From: Anaerolineaceae bacterium
GTDB taxonomy: Bacteria; Chloroflexota; Anaerolineae; Anaerolineales; Anaerolineaceae
Assembly: GCA_016841445.1 (NCBI GenBank)
Contig: JAENZD010000001.1
Coordinates: forward strand, 1,116,001 to 1,180,000
Reading direction: 5' to 3'
DNA length: 64,000 nucleotides
The stretch's first letter is position 1. Each line of letters opens with the position of its first letter. The translations under genes and the position numbers were made by a program. The notes beneath the pieces are model-generated. The model saw only the letters and a program-made list of their open reading frames with translations. It did not search any database and had not been told where the DNA came from. This document shows, one piece after another, positions 16,897 through 25,695 of this stretch.

Positions 16897-17313
16897 TTAA
16901 TTCCCCAGGATCACTATAATTTCATGATCTGCCTGTTCCCCAACAAAGGGAATTTTGTGATCCTCCAGCGTCTTATTGTCCATCGCGATTGATTGAACAC
17001 TTTTTTGGACGTGGTCGGGGTTCTTAACTTGGATTTGATAGTTGCTACCGTTATGGAAATAATTTAATGAGAATCCATCCCAGTTTTCAGGGATGCAGGG
17101 GTCAATTTTTATGTGATCTCCTGCTGTGGAGAAACCAAGGATAGCCTCGACGCTAAGCCTGTAAAACCAGCCAGAAGAACCTGTATACCACGTCCAGCCG
17201 CCGCGACCTGTATGCGGTTCCTGGCCGTATACATCTGCGGCAATAACATAAGGTTCGACCTGGTACAGGTTAGCTTCATTGTTATCCAAGCTATGAGATA
17301 TTGGATTCAGCAT
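16897..17313 (-). pseudogene. C-terminal remnant of a GH94-type glycan phosphorylase/cyclic beta-glucan synthase
   Basis: The 138-residue frame matches only the very end of GH94 enzymes such as NdvB: MLNPISHS, YQVEPYVIAADVYG, then GRGGWTWYTGSSGWFYRLSVEAILG and IDPCIPENWDGF. The Trp/Tyr/Gly-rich signature is intact, but the rest of the protein (GH94 domains are about 800 residues; NdvB is nearly 3000) is missing. Homology-like residues (IPLFK) continue upstream of the ATG, and the frame stays open to about 17440 without a start codon. I therefore read it as the 3' stump of a deleted gene. It could still be translated from 17313. Confidence 0.75.
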
Positions 17314-17637
17314 TTTAAACAGAGGGATTGAAGGGTTAGGTATTCGTTTGGTTAAAAGCTTTTCAAAACTGATAACTTGAGTATTCTTGAAGAAAGGTTT
17401 GATTCTTAAGTTTAGAATTGTTTTTGTTTCATTTACTTACGCTAGGAATTGAGGTAAAGGTTAATTATATTGCTTTATGGAATGAAAAACCTGTGTTTTC
17501 AAAGTAAGCCATAATTTACACATAATTTAATTGCTTAGTGTTAAATATATGAATACATATGATATTATGATGCACTAGTGGTAGGAAATGTGTCTACCAA
17601 AAGAGCACCCAAAGAATGAGTGAAGGTTTTACTGCCG
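17314..17637. other. Intergenic region between GH94 remnant and response regulator
   Basis: About 320 bp, AT-rich. The first 125 bp continue the reading frame of the GH94 remnant without a start codon. The rest must hold the promoter of the response regulator, but I find no clear -35/-10 pair. No RNA gene is seen. Confidence 0.5.
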
Positions 17638-18363
17638 ATGGAGAAAATACATACGCTAGTCGTCGATGATGAACCGGGAATTCGCTTTTTTGTTGAAGAG
17701 ACACTCCATCGAAGCGGTCATGATGTATTAAGTGTTAAGTCAGGTGAAGAAGCACTGGAAACATTAAGGGATACACCTTTTGACCTGGTCATTTTGGATC
17801 TCAAACTAAGCGGAAAAGTCGATGGTATTAGAGTCCTTGAAGCAATTCGCTGGCGATGGCCTGATACAAGTGTCATCATATTAACCGCTCACGGCAGTTT
17901 AGACACTGCTATGCAAGCCATTGATCAAGGTATTGAAAAATATGTCCAGAAACCTCTATCTCCGAAGGAATTAAGAACAATTGTAGAAGAAGTGCTAACG
18001 GAACATAAGGAAAATCTGAACAATGAAAGAGATGAATACTATCATATATTGCGAAAAGGCCCATTTGAAGTTGATGAAGCGCTGCATCGAATAAAAATGT
18101 ATGATACTACGCTGGAACTGACACCAAGTGAATTCAAATTAGCGGTCCATTTACTGAGAAACAAAGATCGTGTTTTATCACCTGAGGAACTGGTTGAAGT
18201 CATACGAGGATATAAACCAGATGACGTGATTGAAGCACGTCAAGTCATCAAGTGGTATGTTCACAGATTAAGACAAAAAATTGAGCGCGATTCCTCACAC
18301 CCCGAATTTATAATAAACGTCAGAGGTGTTGGCTACAGAATAAGGGTAGACCAAACCAAATAA
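17638..18363 (+). CDS. Two-component response regulator with OmpR-type winged helix
   Basis: A 241-residue protein. Receiver domain (1-120): acidic pair in VVDDEPG, phospho-acceptor Asp in LVILDLKLSG, Thr in ILTAHGS and Lys in VQKPLS. The DNA-binding domain (about 150-238) has TLELTPSEFKLAVHLLRNKDRVLSPEELVE and the wing IINVRGVGYRIRV. No sensor kinase gene lies beside it, so it is an orphan. The ATG at 17638 is preferred (MEKIHTLVVDDE aligns with receivers); a GTG six codons upstream is possible. Confidence 0.88.
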   Translation: MEKIHTLVVDDEPGIRFFVEETLHRSGHDVLSVKSGEEALETLRDTPFDLVILDLKLSGKVDGIRVLEAIRWRWPDTSVIILTAHGSLDTAMQAIDQGIEKYVQKPLSPKELRTIVEEVLTEHKENLNNERDEYYHILRKGPFEVDEALHRIKMYDTTLELTPSEFKLAVHLLRNKDRVLSPEELVEVIRGYKPDDVIEARQVIKWYVHRLRQKIERDSSHPEFIINVRGVGYRIRVDQTK

Positions 18364-18670
18364 AATTGCAAGAGACTGGGGGGCCGTGAGCGATTTCATC
18401 CGATTTTATTAGGCATTTCCATAAGTTTCATAACTTAAAGGGTGGTCTTTGAATTTTTCCCAACCAAACTATCTAAATTCCAACTTAATAACAACCACAT
18501 TCGACCTGTGTGATTAAGTTTCTTTGTTATCATATAAAAAATTATTGAACCTGATTGCTCTTATAGTCTGCAGACAAGGTTACATTATAAAATAATAATC
18601 GTTGTGTACGATTGCTCAAATTAGAAACTTAATAAAGAAAACATGTAGACAAAGAAAAAAGGAGTTCTAA
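18364..18670. other. Intergenic region before the sigma factor gene
   Basis: About 300 bp, AT-rich. It ends with a good ribosome site (AAGGAG) for the sigma factor. I could not find a convincing consensus promoter, RNA gene or terminator. Confidence 0.4.
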
Positions 18671-19648
18671 ATGGCACTTACTGCAACCTCAATCGATTTT
18701 AGCAATGTTAAAATAAGAGAAAAAATATCGGATCAATCTGATATCGTTGCTGATGATTCTGTAAGCCTTTACTTGAACGAGATGGATAGGGTGCCACTTC
18801 TTACCCGTGATGAGGAAGTAGTTCTTGCCAAGAATATGGAAATAGGGCGTGCAGCAAGAGAAAAAATTCTGGATTTTGAAGGCAGTGATGATGAATTGCT
18901 TGACCTTAAGCATGCAATCACGGATGGTAGAGAAGCCCGAGATCATATGATAAAAGCTAATATAAGACTGGTCGTGAATATCGCAAAAAAATACCGACGA
19001 TACAGCTCCTCCTTTCTCGATCTCATCCAGGCTGGGAATGTAGGCTTGATTCGAGCCGTTGACAAGTTTGATTATACGAGAGGAAATCGTTTCAGTACCT
19101 ATGCCACTTGGTGGATCAGAAGGTCTGTGTTGCGTCACCTTAATCAAAAAGAACGCACGATTCGATTGCCAAACTATCTTTCTACCAAGATCCGGAAGAT
19201 ACACCGCGTTAGAAAAGAGTTAATGATCAAACTTTCAAGGGATCCGAGTATGGAAGAAATTGGGGAAAAATTGGAGATGGATGCGAAAGAAGTGGAGCGC
19301 CTGTTAGGTTACGCACAACGGTCAATTTCCCTGGATGAACCAGTTGGAGACGACGGGGATGCAGATCTACAAAGTTATATTGAAAATAAAGATGCTCCGA
19401 ATCCATTCATAGAAGTTCGCCAAAGCTTGCTCGTTGAAGATGTTTCCGATGCCTTAAGTGAGTTAACGGAACGAGAAGCAAAGATTCTTCAACTTCGCTA
19501 TGGTCTTGCGGGTACAAGACCTCACACATTGAAAGAGTTGGGAGATATTTTCGGTATTACGCGTGAGCGGATCCGCCAGATACAAAAAGGTGCGTTAAGA
19601 AAATTACGACATCCTAGTGTGAGGATGAAACTGAGAAATTACTACTAA
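18671..19648 (+). CDS. RNA polymerase sigma-70 factor, group 2 (RpoD-like)
   Basis: A 325-residue sigma factor. Region 1.2 is DSVSLYLNEMDRVPLLTRDEE. Region 2 is IKANIRLVVNIAKKYRR, DLIQAGNVGLIRAVDKFDYTRGNRFSTYATWWIRRSV. Region 3 follows, then region 4 with LTEREAKILQLRYGL and the helix-turn-helix TLKELGDIFGITRERIRQIQKGALRKLR. It lacks the long acidic 1.1 region of a primary RpoD, so it is more likely an alternative (group 2) factor. It follows an orphan response regulator on the same strand. Confidence 0.92.
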   Translation: MALTATSIDFSNVKIREKISDQSDIVADDSVSLYLNEMDRVPLLTRDEEVVLAKNMEIGRAAREKILDFEGSDDELLDLKHAITDGREARDHMIKANIRLVVNIAKKYRRYSSSFLDLIQAGNVGLIRAVDKFDYTRGNRFSTYATWWIRRSVLRHLNQKERTIRLPNYLSTKIRKIHRVRKELMIKLSRDPSMEEIGEKLEMDAKEVERLLGYAQRSISLDEPVGDDGDADLQSYIENKDAPNPFIEVRQSLLVEDVSDALSELTEREAKILQLRYGLAGTRPHTLKELGDIFGITRERIRQIQKGALRKLRHPSVRMKLRNYY

Positions 19649-19702
19649 TAAACAAAATAGATTGAGGGATAAAAATACAGATTAAGAAAAGGAGGTCAAA
19701 AT

Positions 19703-20212
19703 ATGCCTTTTACATATACATATACAGCACGCAACAAAGATAAATCTGAGCGTGTGATCACGTTTACAATATTTGAAAACTACTTGAGAGTGAATTTAAC
19801 AGGATTGGTAGATCAATTTTCAGAGTTTCTTGAAGAAAAAGATCGTCAGGATGCAATTAAGGATTTCATTTCCACACAATCCGGGTCTGCGATTTATAAA
19901 GTACTCGAAAGATTATCGGGCCCCGTGCATGTCAACGATGTTAAAACTAACCTAGATGATGGGCATTTAAAGATAACATTTTGGAAGCGGATTGCCGGTC
20001 TCCGGTTCGCCCCAATTACGCTTGTGATGGGAAAAGTCGATAATCCTCAAGCGGCAGCCCAATTTGTTGATACCCTCATGGACCGACAGGATCAAGCCGA
20101 AAAACCAGGTTTCTTCTCAGGTCCTCTTGATTATTGGGTATCGTGGATTGGATTATTAATCGGTTTAATTGTTTTAATAAAGTGGCCGAAGAAGCATAAA
20201 ACCAGTGAATAA
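19703..20212 (+). CDS. Unknown membrane-anchored protein
   Basis: I do not recognise this 169-residue protein. It starts with beta-rich sequence (FTYTYTARNKDKSERVITFTIFENYLRVNL), has a helical middle, and ends with a single transmembrane segment (WVSWIGLLIGLIVLIKW) followed by a basic tail KKHKTSE, so the N-terminal domain is probably cytoplasmic. The ribosome site AAGGAGGT is strong. It follows the sigma factor by 54 bp and may share its transcript. It could be a regulator of that sigma factor, but this is only suggested by position. Confidence 0.6.
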   Translation: MPFTYTYTARNKDKSERVITFTIFENYLRVNLTGLVDQFSEFLEEKDRQDAIKDFISTQSGSAIYKVLERLSGPVHVNDVKTNLDDGHLKITFWKRIAGLRFAPITLVMGKVDNPQAAAQFVDTLMDRQDQAEKPGFFSGPLDYWVSWIGLLIGLIVLIKWPKKHKTSE

Positions 20213-20475
20213 TTAGGAAAACAGGGGCATTCAAAGAACAACAATATTAAAACCGCTGTTTTCGCGGTATATTGAATTTATTGGTAATCTTTAATAGTTG
20301 TAAAGAATTTTATTTAGATTTATCAAACATGCGGCATATCCAACAATTTTACGATGTTTCTAATATTTGAGTATCACTAGATATTATTCAATATTATAGC
20401 TATTTACTCGTTGATTTTTAATTAAAAACATATTTTCAATACGAATAAAGAGTAGGTGTGGGCAGGGGTTCATAT

Positions 20476-21600
20476 TCACAAGTTTTTAATGAAACATCTT
20501 CGACGTTTGTGCTGCTGTTTGGTAAAGATCTTCCATTGAGATCGAACATTGATGTTGGTTTCTAATTCAGGATTGGACTCAACAAATTTAATGTTGTTAT
20601 TACGGAAAACACGATAAACATGCTCCATTAATACCAGATTTAAGCCCAAACCCTGGTATTGTTTCTTTACAGCGATCAAATACAAATCAGCCAGGTCGTT
20701 GTTTCGTATAGCTTTAAGTAAATGCCACCAGCCAAGGGGAAAAATTCTTCCCCGGCATTTTTGGAGGGCGCGTGAAAGCGAAGGGATGGTGACGCCAAAT
20801 GCGACAAGTTGGTTTTGATGATCCAGGATGAGGGGAACATAATCCGGATGAACAAAACTAAAATAAGTCTTGACGTAGTGATCAATTTCTCTTTCAGAAA
20901 GCGGTACAGCGCCATACAGGTTGCTGTACTCGCTGTTGATCAACCCAAATATTTGTGGTGCATAGTTCAACAATTCTTGCTTAGAACGAAGGTGAGGCAT
21001 TATCAGGTTATTACGCTCGAGTACGATCTCAGCAGCCCGGGAAATCCTTGGATCCAGCGTATCAGGAATTGTGATCCGATACTCAAGCCAATCGGTGTCT
21101 TTTTTGAACCCTAGTTGGTTCATATGCTGAGGATAATAGGGATAGTTATATAAAGTTGCAAGGGTCCCAAGCTGTTCGAAACCCTCAATAAGCATGCCTT
21201 CGCGGTCAAGATCGCTGAAGCCCAACGGTCCATGAATCGCTGTCAGGTTTCGTTCAACTGCCCAGTTTTCGACGGCCTCCATCAGCAGCGAAGAAACTGC
21301 CACGTCGTCAACAACATCATACCAACCAAAACGAATATAGGGCTCGTGCCACTTTTCCTTGTGTTTATGATTGATAATTGCAGCAATCCTTCCAACAATT
21401 GTTTCACCCTGATAGGCTAGCCAATAACGAGCTTCGCAGTGCTGAAAGGCAGGGTTCTTCTTTGGATTGAGAGTGGTTAATTCATCCAGGTAAATAGCCG
21501 GTACATAATAGGGATGATCCTTATATAATCGCAGTGGGTATTTTATAAATTGTCTCAAGTCCCGTTTGGTTGTTACTTCTTTTAGATAGTATTTTGGCAT
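20476..21600 (-). CDS. GNAT-like acyltransferase family protein (paralogue 1)
   Basis: A 374-residue protein with two GNAT-like halves. The N-terminal half has the pattern F..YP..LY..HPYYVP......E...L...KNP.F.HCEARYWLA..GE.VGRIAAIIN. The C-terminal half has ADLYLIAVKKQYQGLGLNLVLMEHVYRVF, which is the acetyl-CoA loop region (Q-x-x-G-x-G). It is a paralogue of the protein at 49555-50682: same length, same motif order, including the PYYP..M..LGFKK segment. Substrate unknown. The ATG at 21600 is preferred over a TTG one codon earlier. Confidence 0.75.
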   Translation of the reverse strand: MPKYYLKEVTTKRDLRQFIKYPLRLYKDHPYYVPAIYLDELTTLNPKKNPAFQHCEARYWLAYQGETIVGRIAAIINHKHKEKWHEPYIRFGWYDVVDDVAVSSLLMEAVENWAVERNLTAIHGPLGFSDLDREGMLIEGFEQLGTLATLYNYPYYPQHMNQLGFKKDTDWLEYRITIPDTLDPRISRAAEIVLERNNLIMPHLRSKQELLNYAPQIFGLINSEYSNLYGAVPLSEREIDHYVKTYFSFVHPDYVPLILDHQNQLVAFGVTIPSLSRALQKCRGRIFPLGWWHLLKAIRNNDLADLYLIAVKKQYQGLGLNLVLMEHVYRVFRNNNIKFVESNPELETNINVRSQWKIFTKQQHKRRRCFIKNL

Positions 21601-21603
21601 CAA

Positions 21604-22320
21604 ATAATCCAGTGCAATAGGTGATAAAATCTAATTAAACATACCGAATAAGTTTATCAGATATTTACACGGGCTATGACCTAATATGTTATTAGCATGT
21701 TAAGAAGCGAAATAATCTATAGTTTTTGAAAACTACTATTCTCATAAACTATATTTCACTAAATTTGTAGTTTATTGTCTGATCTAGACACCTATCCTGC
21801 TAGACTTTCGATTAATCTTTCATCGATGATCCGTGGCAATCCTTCCTCTGACATCGGATATACGCTGTGCTGCTCCTTCTAAAACAATTTGCTTTGATGT
21901 CTTAGATCTATCGCCACAAGTATTTGTTGATCAAAAGCTGACGCTTCTATCTCGGTCAGAACAACCGCTGTTTTATATCATCGCCTATTCACCCGCCTGG
22001 ATCGAGATCATTTCGTTATGCACTTATGAGATGGTTTGGTCTGCATGAATTCAGCGATTCACCCCGTTGTCCGAATACAAATCAAACAAAGACATCAATT
22101 TATTATAAACTGTATATTATTTAAGTATCATAATAATATGTTATATTACGTAAAGTTTCAGTGATAAAATAAGATGGTTGAACATAATCTATGCGAATGC
22201 CATAATAATTTACATTTCTGTCCGAGCTGTGCATTGAAAATATAACATTGATGTATCTTAATCATGATAAAATGATTCTAAAAATGGCATTCAAGACTAC
22301 GATGCATAGGAGATTCTAAA
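21604..22320. other. Long intergenic region with protein-like relics
   Basis: This is about 700 bp with no clear gene. At about 21776-21970 both strands show short stretches that look like protein. On the minus strand there are two pieces in one frame separated by a single stop, AVVLTEIEASAFDQQILVAI and further on SEEGLPRIIDERLIESLAG; an overlapping frame gives SKQIVLEGAAQRISDVRGR. It may be a decayed gene. A 23-codon Cys/His-rich frame lies at 22174-22245. A ribosome site AGGAGA precedes the gene at 22321. Confidence 0.35.
22174..22245 (+). CDS. Possible Cys/His-rich micropeptide (very tentative)
   Basis: ATG at 22174 opens a 23-codon frame with CECHNN and HFCPSCAL, giving four Cys and several His as in a small zinc knuckle. 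There is no good ribosome site, and the frame could easily be chance in an AT-rich spacer. It is recorded because the C-x-C-H...C-x2-C spacing is compact. Confidence 0.15.
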   Translation: MVEHNLCECHNNLHFCPSCALKI

Positions 22321-23100
22321 ATGTTACTGGATCTATTATCAAAAGATTGGCAAAAAGCTGGATTAATCAAGGGAGATACGGTTCTCATTCATACAAGTCT
22401 AAAGCGAACATTATCCCGATATTCTGACTTGGGGTACATGATCACTCCAGAGGATGTCTTAGATTCCTTCCTGGATGCCCTGGGAGGCACTGGAACTTTG
22501 CTGCTACCCCTTTTTAATTTTGAATTTCCAAACGGTGTCACATTTGATATAAGGCATACACCCTCCCAGATGGGCGCTTTAACCGAAGCGGGACGTCTTC
22601 ACAAAGATGCCGTCAGGACTGGCCACCCCATTTACTCCTTTGCAGTTATTGGCAAGAACGCACATTTATTCAAAGATGTGGATAACTTCAGCGGTTATGG
22701 TCCGAATTCTCCATTTATGATGCTGCGGGATTTGGATGCAAAAATCGCTGTATTGGACTTGATGGATCAGAACAGCATGACTTTTTACCATCATATTGAG
22801 GAAATGAATGAGGTACCCTATCGCTACCATAAAGAATTTACCGGGCAATATATCGATTGGGAGGGAAATGAAACAACCCGCACCTATGGTTTATTCGTAA
22901 GGGATATTGAGAAAGGTGTTCTCACTCATGTGAACCCAATGGGTGAATTGCTTTGGGAGAATGGTTTGTACAGCGGCTTTCGTCCCAAAGTTGATGTCGG
23001 GTTAAGGCTCATATCTGCCAATCAGATGTTCAACTTTGTGACAGGTTATATCCAATCGGGTCAGGCCAAAGGCTTGTTATATGCTATTGAAGGGGAATAA
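22321..23100 (+). CDS. Aminoglycoside N(3)-acetyltransferase-family protein
   Basis: A 259-residue member of the Antibiotic_NAT family: GDTVLIHTSLKR at the start, then PEDVLDSFLDALGGTGTLLLPLFNFEF, the MGALTEAGRLHKDAVRTGHPIYSFAVIGK block containing the family's H-P, and GPNSPFMML. It transfers acetyl from acetyl-CoA to an amino group. Since it is coupled to a DUF4910 gene, a role in cell-surface sugar or natural-product metabolism is more likely than drug resistance. AGGAGA lies before the ATG. Confidence 0.82.
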   Translation: MLLDLLSKDWQKAGLIKGDTVLIHTSLKRTLSRYSDLGYMITPEDVLDSFLDALGGTGTLLLPLFNFEFPNGVTFDIRHTPSQMGALTEAGRLHKDAVRTGHPIYSFAVIGKNAHLFKDVDNFSGYGPNSPFMMLRDLDAKIAVLDLMDQNSMTFYHHIEEMNEVPYRYHKEFTGQYIDWEGNETTRTYGLFVRDIEKGVLTHVNPMGELLWENGLYSGFRPKVDVGLRLISANQMFNFVTGYIQSGQAKGLLYAIEGE

Positions 23101-24409
23101 AAACGTGATTAATGATGGGTCGGAAATATACAGCTTATGTAAAGATCTATTCCCAATTTGTCGCAGTATTACAGGGAATGGTGTCCGTAACACTTTGGGA
23201 ATTCTAAAAAACCATTTGCCAGGACTAAAAATTTTTGAAGTTCCCTCAGGGACGAATGCCTTTGATTGGGTTTTACCAAAAGAATGGAATATCATTGATG
23301 CTTATATCATTGATCCCAAGGGGGAAAAGATTATTGATTTCAAGCAATCAAATTTACATGTGGTGGGATACTCGATACCCGTTGATACGACTTTACCTTT
23401 AGAAGAGCTGCAGGAACATCTCTATTCACTGCCGGAGCAACCTTCGGCAATTCCTTATATCACATCTTATTATAAGGAGCGATGGGGATTTTGCATGTCC
23501 CATGACCAACGAGAAAATCTAGAACGTGGCCTTTACACTGTGCATATCGATAGCTCACTTGAAAATGGCAGCTTATCTTACGGCGAATTGATCCTGCCAG
23601 GTCAATCTGACGAAGAGATTTTCTTATCAACTTATATTTGTCACCCTTCTTTAGGTAATAACGAACTATCAGGACCGACTGTAACAACTTTCCTGGCAAA
23701 GTGGCTGATGGGATTGAAACATCGTAAATATACCTATCGCATCATTTTCATCCCTGAAACAATTGGTTCTATAGTCTATTTAAGCCGAAATCTAGAGAAA
23801 ATGAAACAGAATATTATTGCAGGTTTTAATTTAACCTGCATTGGTGATGATCAGAACTATTCCTACCTGGCTTCCAGATCTGGAAATACACTTGCTGACC
23901 GTGTTGCAAAACACGTGTTGTCTAACCTCCACCCCCATTACAACAGCTATTCCTATCTTGAAAGAGGGAGTGATGAGCGGCAGTACTGCAGTCCCGGTGT
24001 AGATTTACCTCTGGTTGTATTGATGCGAACAAAATACGGTGAATACCCCGAGTACCATACTTCTCTTGATAACCTCGATTTGATTTCCCCCGAGGGATTG
24101 TTCGGTGGTTACGATGTTGTAAAGAAATGCATTGAATGTATCGAAGCCAATGAAACACTGACAACAACTGTGTTGTGTGAACCCCAACTTGGAAGGCGAG
24201 GCCTCTACCCTACTCTGAGCACAAAACAAAGCCGTTTCATCGTTCGCGATATGATGAATCTCATTGCTTACTGTGATGGCACTGCCGACCTCATTGAAAT
24301 TGCAGATAGAATTGGTGTACCCCTCTGGAATTTATTTGAGATTGTGACGAATCTGAAAGAGAATGACTTACTTCTCCCCATAAGTGAATTTTCTATCAAA
24401 TCAGAGTAA
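23081..24409 (+). CDS. DUF4910/M28-like aminopeptidase-fold protein
   Basis: A 442-residue protein of the DUF2172/DUF4910 type (polysaccharide biosynthesis protein with an aminopeptidase-like domain). Visible: LCKDLFPICRSITGNGVRNTL at the N-terminus; then LSTYICHPSLGNNELSGPTV, whose His, Asn and Glu resemble the zinc ligands of M28; YLERGSDERQYCSPGVDLP; and a C-terminal winged-helix module (LIAYCDGTADLIEIADRIGVPLWNLFEI). It overlaps the AAC(3)-like gene by 20 bp; a GTG at 23105 with a GGGG ribosome site is an alternative start. Reaction unknown. Confidence 0.8.
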   Translation: MLLKGNKNVINDGSEIYSLCKDLFPICRSITGNGVRNTLGILKNHLPGLKIFEVPSGTNAFDWVLPKEWNIIDAYIIDPKGEKIIDFKQSNLHVVGYSIPVDTTLPLEELQEHLYSLPEQPSAIPYITSYYKERWGFCMSHDQRENLERGLYTVHIDSSLENGSLSYGELILPGQSDEEIFLSTYICHPSLGNNELSGPTVTTFLAKWLMGLKHRKYTYRIIFIPETIGSIVYLSRNLEKMKQNIIAGFNLTCIGDDQNYSYLASRSGNTLADRVAKHVLSNLHPHYNSYSYLERGSDERQYCSPGVDLPLVVLMRTKYGEYPEYHTSLDNLDLISPEGLFGGYDVVKKCIECIEANETLTTTVLCEPQLGRRGLYPTLSTKQSRFIVRDMMNLIAYCDGTADLIEIADRIGVPLWNLFEIVTNLKENDLLLPISEFSIKSE

Positions 24410-24488
24410 AAATAACGAAATACTACACGAAATACGAGAAAATTGTTCATTTAAATCATTTGCACGACATATTATTGTTAAATTAAAA

Positions 24489-24530
24489 AGCCCTCATTAT
24501 GAAACAAATACAGCTTCCCAGACGAGGGCT
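24489..24530 (-). terminator. Terminator at the end of the liv operon
   Basis: AGCCCTC/GAGGGCT (7 bp, 28-base loop) is followed in the minus direction by TTTTTAATTT. It closes the long minus-strand transcript after livM and could also end the plus-strand DUF4910 message. Confidence 0.65.
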
Positions 24531-24551
24531 TCTTTGTGAACTTGTTGTGGT

Positions 24552-25688
24552 TTACGATTGATCTTTCTGTATCTTAAATAATCCCACAAATCTATGCCAA
24601 CCCTCTTTGATATCCAGGCGTTTAAGCCGCCAGGTACCGACAATGCCATAGGGTAAGAAAATGACAATCAACATAAATAATAAGCCAAAAACTAGCGGCC
24701 ACCTAGCACCAAACCATGTGTAGAAGAACTGCTGGATCACCTGGCTGATACCAGCCCCAATTATTGGACCGATCAAGGTTCCCATACCACCTAATATCGT
24801 CATGATCAACGCATCTACTGTTGTGACGGCGGAAAGCATATTAGGGGTCGCGCTCATATTCCAAATGGAATAAAGTGCACCAGCCACACCTGCAAAGACA
24901 GAGGAGATAACAAAAGCAACGGTTCGGAATGATACCGGGTTATAGCCTATCATTCTCATACGGTCTTCATTCTCCCGATTTGCAACGACAACATGCCCTG
25001 TTGGAGAATTCGTCATTCGTTTCATCAACAAATACGAGCCAAACAGGAAAACCAAGGTTATAAAATATACAGTTAATCGGTTTTGCGTTGGGTTCAACCA
25101 AACCGGAAGCGGTACACCATGCAATCCCTCATCTGCACCTGTCCACTCATGAAAATCAGTCGCTTTAATCAGGATGAAAAGGGCTTGACCAATAGCCAGG
25201 GTTAACATAGCAAAGTAGGTACCTTTTAGACGTATTGAAGTCGCTGCAAATAAAAGACCGATTAAGATAGAAACCAATAGGACAATCAGGAATACAAAGA
25301 TCAGTACAATGGTTTGAGTTATATCGAGACTACCAATTAGAATTCGATACTGGCTCATAAAATTTGGTGCCCAATGCTTCATTAAAAGAGCAAAGGCATA
25401 CGCCCCCCCTCCAAAAGAAGCCGCATGGCCGAATGAGAGTATTCCCCCGTACCCTATCAGCAGATCATAGCTCATCGCAAATACAGCCATGATGAAGAAT
25501 GTTATAAATTGTCCTTGCCAAAATTTCGTGATGCCTTCATTTAGCCCAGTACCTGTGATCCAATTCATCACAAACGGGAATAAGATCATAATTGCAATAA
25601 AAATCAGAAATCCTCGTTCACGGTTGATCAAACTGCTAATAGTTGTCTTTTTAGTAACGGGTTCCATTGTTATGGGTTTTTCTGTCAT
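24552..25688 (-). CDS. livM: Branched-chain amino acid-type ABC transporter permease LivM
   Basis: A 378-residue membrane permease. Typical LivM blocks: YDLLIGYGGILSFGHAASFGGGAYAFALL, IRLKGTYFAMLTLAIGQALF and TILGGMGTLIGPIIGAGISQ. The start at 25688 has AAGGAG at good spacing. Last gene of the 12-gene minus-strand unit, 7 bp after livH. In other bacteria LIV-type transporters also import urea, short amides and aromatic or dicarboxylic acids, so the substrate need not be an amino acid. Confidence 0.92.
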   Translation of the reverse strand: MTEKPITMEPVTKKTTISSLINRERGFLIFIAIMILFPFVMNWITGTGLNEGITKFWQGQFITFFIMAVFAMSYDLLIGYGGILSFGHAASFGGGAYAFALLMKHWAPNFMSQYRILIGSLDITQTIVLIFVFLIVLLVSILIGLLFAATSIRLKGTYFAMLTLAIGQALFILIKATDFHEWTGADEGLHGVPLPVWLNPTQNRLTVYFITLVFLFGSYLLMKRMTNSPTGHVVVANRENEDRMRMIGYNPVSFRTVAFVISSVFAGVAGALYSIWNMSATPNMLSAVTTVDALIMTILGGMGTLIGPIIGAGISQVIQQFFYTWFGARWPLVFGLLFMLIVIFLPYGIVGTWRLKRLDIKEGWHRFVGLFKIQKDQS

Positions 25689-25695
25689 GCTGTGA

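Noticed and set aside
18689-19204. 171-codon minus-strand frame
   Set aside because: Antisense to the conserved sigma-factor regions 1.2-3.
21833-22048. 71-codon plus-strand frame
   Set aside because: No ribosome site or recognisable motif. The opposite strand looks more protein-like, so it was recorded only as a relic region.
22321-23100. Aminoglycoside resistance gene
   Set aside because: The family name comes from AAC(3), but the gene is coupled to DUF4910, lies in a housekeeping context and has no mobile flank; resistance is not supported.
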